DNA of 33,612 nucleotides from Maribacter sp. (GTDB lineage: Bacteria > Bacteroidota > Bacteroidia > Flavobacteriales > Flavobacteriaceae): the NCBI GenBank assembly GCA_023141835.1, contig JAGLKG010000160.1, positions 1-33,612 on the forward strand, given 5' to 3'. Under the pieces are notes generated by a model that made no database searches, had not been told where the DNA came from, and was given only the letters and a program-made list of their open reading frames with translations. Position numbers and translations under genes: made by a program. Of this stretch, positions 8,405 to 16,568 are shown piece after piece (positions within the stretch are counted from its first letter, which is position 1; each line of letters starts with the position of its first letter).

Positions 8405-9422
8405 TTATAAAATAAAACGACACGTTGCTTTTACAAGGAATATGTTTTGTGGTTTTTCATTACTGAACACATAACTTCCAAATCATAGAAAAGCCCCTCT
8501 TGAGGGTTTCCTGATTGGGACAAATCCCGTGACCATACCAAATAAATCTCCAAACTTGGGATATATTCCCAACGCACTACCAGGTTAGACCTAAATTGCA
8601 CAAAAGAGAAGTCGGGGTCGTCAAAATTAAAATCAACATCGCCGTCCAAATTATCATCAACCGAATAGATTTCATCGGTCAGGGATATCTGATTATTCTG
8701 AAATGTTGTAATCCTATCATTAAATGTATTGGCCATAGGGTTGGTCACTTCTTTGAAGTTTGTATAACGCCCTCTAGAAATAAAAGGCTGGCCCCAATAT
8801 TGGATTGTAAGGTTAGGATTTATGGTATAATTGAAATGTAATGACATACTTAAAGTCCTTTGACCCACTTCACCATTGGGATATCTGGACGTGCCGTTCA
8901 CATCAATATTGTCAATATACTGCAACTTGTCTTTGTTTATTCCATACTCTGGAGATGCCGAGATACGAAGCGTATTAAAAGACTGGCATGTAAGCCCGAA
9001 TTGCAGATTTAGGAACTATATGAACCTTCCGCAACTTTACTTCCGCTATGAAAAAGATTGAATCTCAATTTTTTTCGCCTGCCCATATTTATACCATTCC
9101 AAAATGTGAAATGGGAGATTTCTTTAATCTAGGACCGCCCCTAAGGGTAAAATTTGAGTATTTAATTACTTCATAATTAACACCAAGGTTTGTGAACCAG
9201 TTGCTTTTCCAATTTCGCCAACTATTCGTATTAAACATTAAACTATTGTGATTGCCGCCAAAATCCCAAACTCTCCAGTGATTGTAATTTATCCTCTCTT
9301 TTCAAAAGGTATTGTCCGATTTTAAAGTCTGGTATCCAATACAGGTATAATGTCTTATGTCATCAGACCGTCTTTGAAAATTGATATTGTTCAATTCAAG
9401 TTCAGGGAGGGGCAATCGGGAT
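8405..9422 (-). pseudogene. DUF5916 protein remnant (C-terminal part, disrupted)
   Basis: Collinear pieces of a DUF5916 protein C-terminal region occur in several frames. From 9422 leftward the frame gives LELNNINFQRRSDD, an in-frame TGA at 9302-9304, then INYNHWRVWDFGGNHNS and FTLRGGPRL (RGGP encoded at 9131-9142). At about 9101-9104 a lost base shifts the frame to WNGINMGRRKKLRFNL. This stops at 9009-9011, where another lost base would restore QFGLTCQSFNTLRISASPEY. The next frame is open from about 9000 to 8431 (SIEVQ-like barrel strands, QPFISRGRYTNFKEVTNP, FVQFRSNLVVRWEY). A final missing base at about 8431 hides the expected end LVKATCRF. The N-terminal part is absent: the homology runs up to the repeat element at 9426. 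The family is usually about twice this length or more. Confidence 0.8.
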
Positions 9423-9425
9423 TAA

Positions 9426-9586
9426 GAGCCTGTTTAAATTTTATCCTTCGGTTTTGTTATGGCTCTTTTTCCGCTACTTTTCGTTAACAAAATACTCACT
9501 TGACATTGCCAAACTGCGTTTTTGAAGCCTCAATTGACGAAAAAGTAGTGTATAACAAATTTCAAAAACAAAATTATAACAGGCTC
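9426..9586. mobile_element. MITE-like element with inverted ends and TAA duplication
   Basis: A 161-base element with no coding capacity. It begins GAGCCTGTT and ends AACAGGCTC. The inverted repeats extend imperfectly over about 35 bases (26 of 35 matching by my count, both reaching TTTGTTAT), and a further inner pair, CTACTTTTCG and CGAAAAAGTAG, lets most of the element fold into one long hairpin. It is flanked by TAA on both sides (9423-9425 and 9587-9589), a 3-base target duplication of the TNA type seen with some IS5-family elements. No transposase is present, so a parent element would be needed elsewhere. Confidence 0.75.
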
Positions 9587-9618
9587 TAAGGGCCAAAAAA
9601 AATAATCGGAAATAAGGA

Positions 9619-9649
9619 TTTGTATTTATACATAATAATTGTACATTTG
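9619..9649 (+). promoter_or_regulatory. Promoter of rplM-rpsI
   Basis: Perfect match to the Bacteroidota housekeeping promoter: TTTG at 9619-9622, a 19-base spacer, and TACATTTG at 9642-9649. Transcription would begin near 9656, about 40 bases before the rplM start. The MITE-like element ends only 32 bases upstream of the TTTG box. Confidence 0.85.
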
Positions 9650-9696
9650 CACCCCGTTTAACGGGATTGAAGTGTTTAATCAATAAAAACATTAGT

Positions 9697-10152
9697 GTGG
9701 ACACATTAAGTTACAAGACTATTTCTGCCAATAGGGCGACTGTAAACAAGCAGTGGTTATTGGTCGATGCCGAAGGAGAAACATTAGGTCGTATGGCCTC
9801 TAAAGTTGCCAAATTACTTAGAGGCAAGCACAAACCTAATTTTACTCCCCATGTAGATTGCGGAGATAATGTGGTTGTAATCAATGCAGAAAAAATTACT
9901 CTTTCCGGAAACAAATGGGAAAGCAAAACCTATAATCGGTATACAGGTTATCCAGGGGGTCAACGCACTACGTCTGTCATGCAGATGTTGGAAAAAACCC
10001 CAGGACGCATTGTTGAAAAGGCTATTAAAGGTATGTTACCAAAAAACAGATTGGGTGCTGAGCTTTTCAGAAACTTAAAAGTTTACGTAGGCCCTAACCA
10101 CGATCAAGAAGCCCAAAAACCAACCGCAATAAATTTAAACGACCTTAAATAA
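9697..10152 (+). CDS. rplM: 50S ribosomal protein L13
   Basis: Large-subunit ribosomal protein L13, 151 residues, the usual length in this phylum. Recognised by WLLVDAEGETLGRMASKVAK, LLRGKHKPNFTPHVDCGD, YTGYPGG and MLPKNRLG. The frame is open from 9667 with a TTG, but the family begins (M/V)DTLSYKT, which here is the GTG at 9697, so a GTG start is chosen. The stop overlaps the rpsI start as TAATG, the standard L13-S9 operon. Confidence 0.95.
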   Translation: MDTLSYKTISANRATVNKQWLLVDAEGETLGRMASKVAKLLRGKHKPNFTPHVDCGDNVVVINAEKITLSGNKWESKTYNRYTGYPGGQRTTSVMQMLEKTPGRIVEKAIKGMLPKNRLGAELFRNLKVYVGPNHDQEAQKPTAINLNDLK

Positions 10153-10538
10153 TGGAAGTAATTCACAAAATCGGTAGAAGAAAGACTGCTGTAGCACGTA
10201 TTTACCTTTCAGAAGGCAAAGGAAACATTACTGTTAATCAAAGGGATATAAATGACTATTTCCCAACTGCCACACTTCAATATAAAGTAAAACAAGCATT
10301 TACATTGACCAGCACGGAAGACAACTACGATGTTAAGGTAAATGTTTATGGTGGGGGGATTACTGGACAAGCTGAAGCAATTAGATTAGCTCTTGCTAGG
10401 GCCATCTGTGAAATCAACGAGGAAAATAGGGCTGTTCTTAAACCTGAAGGTCTTTTAACAAGAGACCCTAGAATGGTTGAACGTAAAAAATTCGGGCAGA
10501 AGAAGGCTCGTAAGAAGTTCCAGTTCTCAAAACGTTAA
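10152..10538 (+). CDS. rpsI: 30S ribosomal protein S9
   Basis: Small-subunit ribosomal protein S9, 128 residues. It has IGRRKTAVARIYL at the N-terminus, GGGITGQAEAIRLALARAI in the middle, and the basic tail RDPRMVERKKFGQKKARK ending FQFSKR, which in the ribosome reaches the P-site tRNA. Its ATG overlaps the rplM stop codon, so it is translationally coupled. A hairpin terminator follows 15 bases after the stop. Confidence 0.97.
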   Translation: MEVIHKIGRRKTAVARIYLSEGKGNITVNQRDINDYFPTATLQYKVKQAFTLTSTEDNYDVKVNVYGGGITGQAEAIRLALARAICEINEENRAVLKPEGLLTRDPRMVERKKFGQKKARKKFQFSKR

Positions 10539-10553
10539 TATCAGAATTATCAA

Positions 10554-10580
10554 GGTGCTCTTCAAAGAGCACCTTTATTA
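10554..10580 (+). terminator. Terminator after rplM-rpsI
   Basis: GGTGCTCTT (10554-10562) and AAGAGCACC (10565-10573) form a near-perfect stem with a tiny loop, followed by a short T-rich run. It lies right after the rpsI stop. Confidence 0.85.
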
Positions 10581-10781
10581 TATTTTTAACTAGTTCATTG
10601 AAAGTCTCTTCTCGAGACAATTAAAAAATCCCTTTTCCCGTCTTTGACGGAATGTTTCTTCAGGTAAGGCCTGAGAAAATCAAGGGTAAATTAGTTTAGC
10701 ATCTAAATATCGGAGGCTTCTGGCGCATTTCAGATACCACTCCAATATTGCTAATTCAAAAGAACGTAAACTAAATTTAAA
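10574..10781 (+). promoter_or_regulatory. Leader region of rpsB with three small hairpins
   Basis: This gap of about 200 bases before rpsB has no ORF and no clean TAnnTTTG box. It contains three successive short stems: GTCTC/GAGAC (10604-10608 with 10614-10618), CCGTC/GACGG (10638-10642 with 10646-10650) and CAGG/CCTG (10661-10664 with 10670-10673). A structured ribosomal-protein leader is possible but unproven. Confidence 0.35.
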
Positions 10782-11924
10782 ATGGCGAAAGTCGAAGTAA
10801 AAGAATTATTGGAAGCAGGTGTGCATTTTGGACACCTTACAAGAAAATGGAATCCCAACATGGCTCCCTACATCTACATGGAGCGTAACGGAATCCACGT
10901 TATCAATCTTTACAAAACCGTTGCAAAATTAGATGAGGCTAATGAAGCCCTTAAAAAAATTGCAGCATCTGGCCGAAAAATACTTTTTGTGGCCACAAAA
11001 AAACAAGCAAAGGATATTGTTGCCGAAAAAGTAGCCAAGGTAAACATGCCCTATATTACTGAAAGATGGCCGGGCGGAATGTTAACCAACTTTGTGACCA
11101 TTCGTAAAGCCGTTAAGAAAATGGCTTCAATCGATAGAATGAAGAAAGACGGAACCTTTCTAACCCTTTCCAAAAAGGAAAGACTACAGGTTGATCGACT
11201 TCGTGCAAAATTGGAAAAAAACCTAGGGTCAATTTCAGACATGACCCGCTTGCCAGGTGCATTATTCATTGTTGATACGATGAGAGAGCATATTGCCGTA
11301 AAGGAAGCCCAAAAATTGAACATCCCCATTTTTGCGATGGTAGATACCAACTGTGACCCTAGGGATATAGATTTTGTTGTACCATCCAATGATGATGCTT
11401 CCAAATCTATCGAAGTAATAATGACACAGATAACCGATGCTGTTGCTGAAGGATTGGCAGATCGTAAAGCTGAAAAAGTTGCCGATACCCCTAAAGCAAA
11501 AACTGAGGATGCGCCAAAGACAAAAACTGAAGATGCACCAAAAACTGAGGCAGCAACTGTAGAAGCCCCGAAGAAGGTCGTTGAAAAAAAAGCAGCTGAA
11601 AGCGTTGCAGAAGTAAAAGAGGAGAAATCAGTAGAGGAAGCTCCTAAAAAGGCAAAAAAAGCCAGTGCTAAAGGTGATGATCTTACTAAAATTGAAGGTA
11701 TCGGACCAAAAGCTGCTGAAGCCATTGTAAGTGCGGGTATTACATCCTATGCTGATTTGGCGGTTGCAAAATCAGACAAAATCAAGGAAATAATCACAGA
11801 GGCCAGCTCAAGAATGGCTCACCTAGACCCAACTTCTTGGCCCAAACAAGCGAAAATGGCAGCTGATGGCAAATGGGATGAGCTAAAAGAATGGCAAGAA
11901 AACACCAAAGGTGGTGTTGAATAG
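10782..11924 (+). CDS. rpsB: 30S ribosomal protein S2 with C-terminal helix-hairpin-helix-like tail
   Basis: Small-subunit protein S2. Residues 1 to about 230 are the normal S2 core (LLEAGVHFGHLTRKWNP, ERWPGGMLTNFVTIRK, TRLPGALFIVDTMREHIAVK, DTNCDPRDIDFVVPSNDDA). S2 is usually about 230-260 residues; this one has 380. A Lys/Ala/Glu-rich linker with a short tandem repeat (KTEDAPKTKTEDAPKT) spans about residues 232-300. It is followed by a compact domain, DDLTKIEGIGPKAAEAIVSA, whose GIGPKAAEAI resembles a helix-hairpin-helix nucleic-acid-binding turn. The end, DPTSWPKQAKMAADGKWDEL, resembles the tail I remember on flavobacterial L21. The role of the tail is unknown. tsf follows after 62 bases. 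Confidence 0.95.
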   Translation: MAKVEVKELLEAGVHFGHLTRKWNPNMAPYIYMERNGIHVINLYKTVAKLDEANEALKKIAASGRKILFVATKKQAKDIVAEKVAKVNMPYITERWPGGMLTNFVTIRKAVKKMASIDRMKKDGTFLTLSKKERLQVDRLRAKLEKNLGSISDMTRLPGALFIVDTMREHIAVKEAQKLNIPIFAMVDTNCDPRDIDFVVPSNDDASKSIEVIMTQITDAVAEGLADRKAEKVADTPKAKTEDAPKTKTEDAPKTEAATVEAPKKVVEKKAAESVAEVKEEKSVEEAPKKAKKASAKGDDLTKIEGIGPKAAEAIVSAGITSYADLAVAKSDKIKEIITEASSRMAHLDPTSWPKQAKMAADGKWDELKEWQENTKGGVE

Positions 11925-11986
11925 GTTTGATTGAGTATGCTTTCAATCAAATAATTAAAATTGACATAAACAAAAAAACAAATAAA

Positions 11987-12811
11987 ATGGCTAAAATTAC
12001 CGCCGCAGAAGTAAATAAACTAAGGAAGACCACTGGAGCAGGAATGATGGACTGTAAAAATGCATTGGTCGAAGCAGACGGGGATTTCGAAAAAGCTATC
12101 GAAATACTACGTAAGAAAGGACAAAAAGTTGCAGCAAAAAGAGCTGACAGGGATTCCTCTGAAGGTGCCGCAATCGCTAAAGTAAATTCAGATAGTACGT
12201 CTGGTGTTATAATTTCATTGAATTGTGAAACCGATTTTGTTGCAAAAAATGATGGCTTTGTTACCTTGGCAAACGAATTGGCCGATTTGGCCCTTGGCTA
12301 CGATAGCAAAGCTGATTTTCTAGCTGCAAGTTTCAATGGGCTGTCTGTACAGGAAAAACTTACCGAACAAACAGGAGTTATCGGTGAAAAAATCGAAATT
12401 GGTGGGTTTAGTAAGCTAAACGCGGCATTTGTAGGCTCATATATTCATGCAGGAAACAAAATCGCCACTTTAGTCGGACTTTCTGAAGCCGTTGATGGTG
12501 CAGCTGTTGCCGCAAAAGATGTTGCTATGCAGGCCGCCGCCATGAACCCGGTTGCCTTAAATGAAGATGGGGTTGACCAATCAGTAATTGACAAGGAAAT
12601 TGAAATTGCTAAAGATCAATTGCGCCAAGAAGGAAAGCCAGAAGCCATGCTAGACAATATTGCAAAGGGCAAACTTAAAAGATTCTTCAAGGACAATACT
12701 TTGGTGAATCAAAATTTCATCAAAGATAGCAAGCAAAGTGTAGCGCAATATGTAAAATCTGTTGACGCTGAATTGGTCGTTACCGGATTCGAAAGAGTTG
12801 CACTAGGTTAG
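11987..12811 (+). CDS. tsf: Elongation factor Ts
   Basis: Guanine-nucleotide exchange factor that recycles EF-Tu, 274 residues. The N-terminal UBA-like module has VNKLRKTTGAGMMDCKNAL, and the exchange signature NCETDFVAKNDGFV follows; the C-terminus has KFxx-type LKRFFKDNTLVNQNFIKD. The frame is open from 11927, but the family begins MAKITAAEV, so the ATG at 11987 is chosen. It follows rpsB on the same strand, the usual rpsB-tsf operon, and is closed by a terminator. Confidence 0.96.
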   Translation: MAKITAAEVNKLRKTTGAGMMDCKNALVEADGDFEKAIEILRKKGQKVAAKRADRDSSEGAAIAKVNSDSTSGVIISLNCETDFVAKNDGFVTLANELADLALGYDSKADFLAASFNGLSVQEKLTEQTGVIGEKIEIGGFSKLNAAFVGSYIHAGNKIATLVGLSEAVDGAAVAAKDVAMQAAAMNPVALNEDGVDQSVIDKEIEIAKDQLRQEGKPEAMLDNIAKGKLKRFFKDNTLVNQNFIKDSKQSVAQYVKSVDAELVVTGFERVALG

Positions 12812-12832
12812 GAAATAGACCAAACTGAATTT

Positions 12833-12869
12833 AAAACCGTCTTGACAGTAATGTTAGGACGGTTTTTTA
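12833..12869 (+). terminator. Terminator after rpsB-tsf
   Basis: AAAACCGTC (12833-12841) pairs with GACGGTTTT (12858-12866) across a 16-base loop and runs into a T tract. It lies 22 bases after the tsf stop, in the gap before the convergent M61 peptidase gene. Confidence 0.85.
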
Positions 12870-12988
12870 TTTCCAATCTGTTTTTTCCAATTCAAATAGT
12901 TCATTGGCCAGGACATCAAAAACCTCTGACAACCGCTAAGAAAGAACCGTAGAGGGAACATATTTCCCAAGTGGATATAAAATTCTCC

Positions 12989-14860
12989 CTATCTCCTAAG
13001 CCAGGCCTTCTTTAGTCTAATTTGCGAATCATCTGCATTCTCTTCAATGGGGACTATAGTTTCCACATCAAGCATTGGGGTGCCAACTTTCCCTTCTAAA
13101 TTGATTTCTTCTTCTCCACGCTTCACTACCATTGAAATATTAGTTTCAGAGGTCCAATTCCGGCTTTGAAATAGTATAGACCTCATGGCTTCCAAATCTA
13201 TCGGTATACCGTTGATGCTCTTGATAACATCGCCCCCCGCAGCCCCTAAATCGGTTAAAAAACTATTCAATGCAATTCCTTTTCTAATAAAAATGGCATT
13301 ACCATTCGATTGGTCAACATCTATAAAGGGAATATCACCATCCAAAAAATACCCCGATGATTTTTTAGTTTCTGCGGTCATCAATCCAACTTTTGTTAAA
13401 TATGTATTGTAATCAATTGGGGTATTCCCTATAACATGGCTGTCAAAAAAGGTGCGTACCTCAGGGTATGTCATGGCCACTATTTCATCTATCAGGGTAT
13501 CATCCTGGAACGGTGTGTTGTTGTCGTATTTTTTAGAAAGTTCTTTCATCAACCATAACACGCCGCGCTCACCCTTGCTCAATTCCCTTAGTGTAATATC
13601 CAATGCCATATTAATCAACGCTCCTTTTTCATATACATTTGCATAATTATCCTCATAAGGTTTACTTAGAATGTTCTTACTCATCACGGTAAAAGACATG
13701 GCATCATCATAGGACCTTGCATTGTTTATCTTGCCCATCATTCGTTTATAGAACTCGGTTTCATCAATTAATCCTTGTTGAATTTGGAACAAGTTGGCGA
13801 AATACTCCGTCGTCCCTTCATACATCCAAAGGTGCTGGGACATTTTTGGGTCATTGAAATCAAAATATTGGATTTCCTTGGAATGCACGTTCAATGGCGT
13901 TACAATGTGAAAAAACTCGTGCGAGACCACATCTACCATAGCTTGTTCAAGGCGATCTTTTGATAGCGCTTCGGGCAATACCACTACGGTAGACGTATGA
14001 TGTTCCAAAGCACCAAAGCCAGATGCGTCATTGGACTCCATTGTAGACAGGTAAAGAAGAATATTATACTCCTTTGTGCCATCTATTTCACCCAAAAAGG
14101 CCTTTTGGGCCGTCATCATCTTTTCCATACGGTCTTTCAGGACAGTAGCAGTGTACATGTCATTAGGCGAATACACGCTTAACGTAATAGTAATGTCATT
14201 AACCATAAATGATTCTGCATTGGATTTTGTATAAAGAATGGGGTTGTCAATGATTTCGAAGTATCGGCCAGCAAAAAACACATCAGTTGAAGGTACAGCA
14301 TTGTTAGCCTTTTTTAGCAACGAAGTTGTTGATTGCATGTCTGTAGGTCTCTTGATCGTCAATGCATAAGGTACCTCCTTAAATCCGTCAAAATACCCAA
14401 CAAAGCCATGAAGATTGAGCATAAAATTTTGATCCTTAAGAATATTGGTTCCAGCAGGTGAGAATACCGCTTCACCAATTTCGCTTTCGGTATCATATGT
14501 ATCATTCACATAATAAGTGACCCTATCCAACCTTTTCCCATTAGGGATACTCCAAGTATTATCATCTTCCTTGATAAAGGCAAGTTCCTTTCCGTTATAA
14601 CTATAAGCCTTAAAACCTTCAATATATTTTCCGTAATTATCTTCGCTATAAGTTCCCGGTATGGTTTTCGGTACGTAAAAGACAATATCATCCGTGGTAA
14701 ATGCACCAGGGTCTATCACAACCTTTACTTTGTCATCTACAATATCAACCAAATCCAAAACTACGGCTATTGGACCCTTATCGGCGGTCTCCAACGTCTT
14801 AATAGACCCGCAACTATAAAATATAAGCCCGCAAAAGGCAACTAAAACAACTTTCCTCAT
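12989..14860 (-). CDS. M61 family metallopeptidase, lipoprotein with PDZ domain
   Basis: Predicted zinc aminopeptidase of family M61 (glycyl aminopeptidase type), 623 residues, anchored as a lipoprotein (MRKVVLVAFCGLIFYSC). An N-terminal beta domain of about 200 residues precedes the catalytic part, with FGALEHHTS at about 283-290, the zinc motif HEFFH at 314-318, and WMYEGTTEYFANLF at about 345-358 supplying the further zinc-binding glutamate region. A C-terminal PDZ-like domain (GAAGGDVIKSINGIPID) follows. The frame reaches 14914, but the ATG at 14860 gives the lipoprotein signal. It is transcribed alone, converging on tsf. Confidence 0.9.
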   Translation of the reverse strand: MRKVVLVAFCGLIFYSCGSIKTLETADKGPIAVVLDLVDIVDDKVKVVIDPGAFTTDDIVFYVPKTIPGTYSEDNYGKYIEGFKAYSYNGKELAFIKEDDNTWSIPNGKRLDRVTYYVNDTYDTESEIGEAVFSPAGTNILKDQNFMLNLHGFVGYFDGFKEVPYALTIKRPTDMQSTTSLLKKANNAVPSTDVFFAGRYFEIIDNPILYTKSNAESFMVNDITITLSVYSPNDMYTATVLKDRMEKMMTAQKAFLGEIDGTKEYNILLYLSTMESNDASGFGALEHHTSTVVVLPEALSKDRLEQAMVDVVSHEFFHIVTPLNVHSKEIQYFDFNDPKMSQHLWMYEGTTEYFANLFQIQQGLIDETEFYKRMMGKINNARSYDDAMSFTVMSKNILSKPYEDNYANVYEKGALINMALDITLRELSKGERGVLWLMKELSKKYDNNTPFQDDTLIDEIVAMTYPEVRTFFDSHVIGNTPIDYNTYLTKVGLMTAETKKSSGYFLDGDIPFIDVDQSNGNAIFIRKGIALNSFLTDLGAAGGDVIKSINGIPIDLEAMRSILFQSRNWTSETNISMVVKRGEEEINLEGKVGTPMLDVETIVPIEENADDSQIRLKKAWLRR

Positions 14861-14911
14861 TGTATTCGATTTTTTAAAATTGATGAAAACCCCTAATTTT
14901 ATCAGGCGATA

Positions 14912-14919
14912 CAAGATTA
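14912..14919 (-). promoter_or_regulatory. Possible -7 box of the M61 peptidase gene
   Basis: Reads TAATCTTG on the minus strand, seven of eight positions of TAnnTTTG, about 50 bases before the start at 14860. There is no TTTG at the standard spacing. Confidence 0.3.
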
Positions 14920-14958
14920 TAAAATTCGGGACACCCTATCATCAAAATTATGAAATAA

Positions 14959-15744
<786 letters not shown>

Positions 15745-15785
15745 TTTTGGTATAATTTGTGTTAGATTGATTTAAAGCTTACGTT

Positions 15786-16340
15786 ATGAACGAAGAAATT
15801 GCATTTATTTTAGACGCTTCCAAAGAAAGCATGGATGCGGCCATTACCCATCTAGAAAAGGAGTTTATCAAAATACGGGCAGGTAAGGCAAGTCCGGCCA
15901 TGCTTTCATCCGTTATGGTTGAGTATTACGGCTCCCTTACCCCATTATCCCAGGTGGCAAATATAAATACCCCGGATGGCAGGACCCTATCGGTTCAACC
16001 TTGGGAAAAGGCAATGCTTCAAGAAATCGAGAAGGCAATAATGAACGCCAATTTAGGATTCAATCCTATGAACAATGGGGACTTCGTGATAATCAATGTA
16101 CCACCCTTGACCGAAGAGCGGCGATTACAGTTGGCCAAACAGGCAAAGGCCGAGGCTGAACACGCCAAGGTCGGCGTTCGTAATGCCAGACAAGAAGCCA
16201 ATAAAGAAATACGTGATTTGGACGCCTCAGAAGATTTACAGAAAAATGCAGAGTTCGACATTCAAGACCTTACCGATAAATTTACTAAAAAGATTGAGGA
16301 TTTTCTTGCCGCCAAAGAGGCAGAAATCATGAAAGTATAG
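15786..16340 (+). CDS. frr: Ribosome recycling factor
   Basis: Splits the post-termination ribosome together with EF-G. It has 184 residues, the standard length. Recognised by the helical N-terminus (MDAAITHLEKEFIKIRAGKA), the LSVQPWEKAM segment of the beta domain, NVPPLTEERRLQLAKQAK, and the C-terminal helix. It lies in the pyrH-frr operon and is followed by a terminator hairpin. Confidence 0.97.
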   Translation: MNEEIAFILDASKESMDAAITHLEKEFIKIRAGKASPAMLSSVMVEYYGSLTPLSQVANINTPDGRTLSVQPWEKAMLQEIEKAIMNANLGFNPMNNGDFVIINVPPLTEERRLQLAKQAKAEAEHAKVGVRNARQEANKEIRDLDASEDLQKNAEFDIQDLTDKFTKKIEDFLAAKEAEIMKV

Positions 16341-16370
16341 GTTTGTTCACTTAATTATGACATTAAGGAT

Positions 16371-16398
16371 AAAGCGACCCATCAGGTCGCTTTTTTTA
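16371..16398 (+). terminator. Terminator after pyrH-frr
   Basis: AAAGCGACC (16371-16379) pairs with GGTCGCTTT (16385-16393) and runs into a T tract. It lies 30 bases after the frr stop. Confidence 0.9.
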
Positions 16399-16464
16399 TT
16401 TGGAGTGCGAAGTTTTCAAAATTTATTTAAGCATCGCTTTATAGGAAGACAGCAGATCATTCTT

Positions 16465-16472
16465 TACCTTTG
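16465..16472 (+). promoter_or_regulatory. -7 box before the MMPL/RND transporter gene
   Basis: TACCTTTG, a full match to TAnnTTTG, about 97 bases before the ATG at 16569. A short hairpin, CCCGT/ACGGG (16488-16492 with 16499-16503) followed by TTTT, lies just after the predicted transcription start. Confidence 0.5.
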
Positions 16473-16568
16473 CGCTCGTAAAAAAGACCCGTAAAGTAAC
16501 GGGTTTTAATTCAAACCAACTGCAGCGGAATATACCTGAGGTCTTTTCCTGTAGAAGTCTCATTAAAA

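Noticed and set aside
9474-9704. Minus-strand ORF across the repeat element and the rplM promoter
   Set aside because: It runs through the MITE-like hairpin and a perfect promoter into the rplM start; there are no protein features.
10661-10700. Possible rpsB promoter around TAAGGCCT after CTTTG
   Set aside because: The TTTG spacing is 18 but the -7 region does not match TAnnTTTG, so it is not reported as a promoter.
11051-11725. 224-codon minus-strand ORF
   Set aside because: Antisense to rpsB. Its Ala/Ser/Phe-rich low-complexity content mirrors the Lys/Glu/Ala-rich S2 sequence, and S2 is unmistakable.
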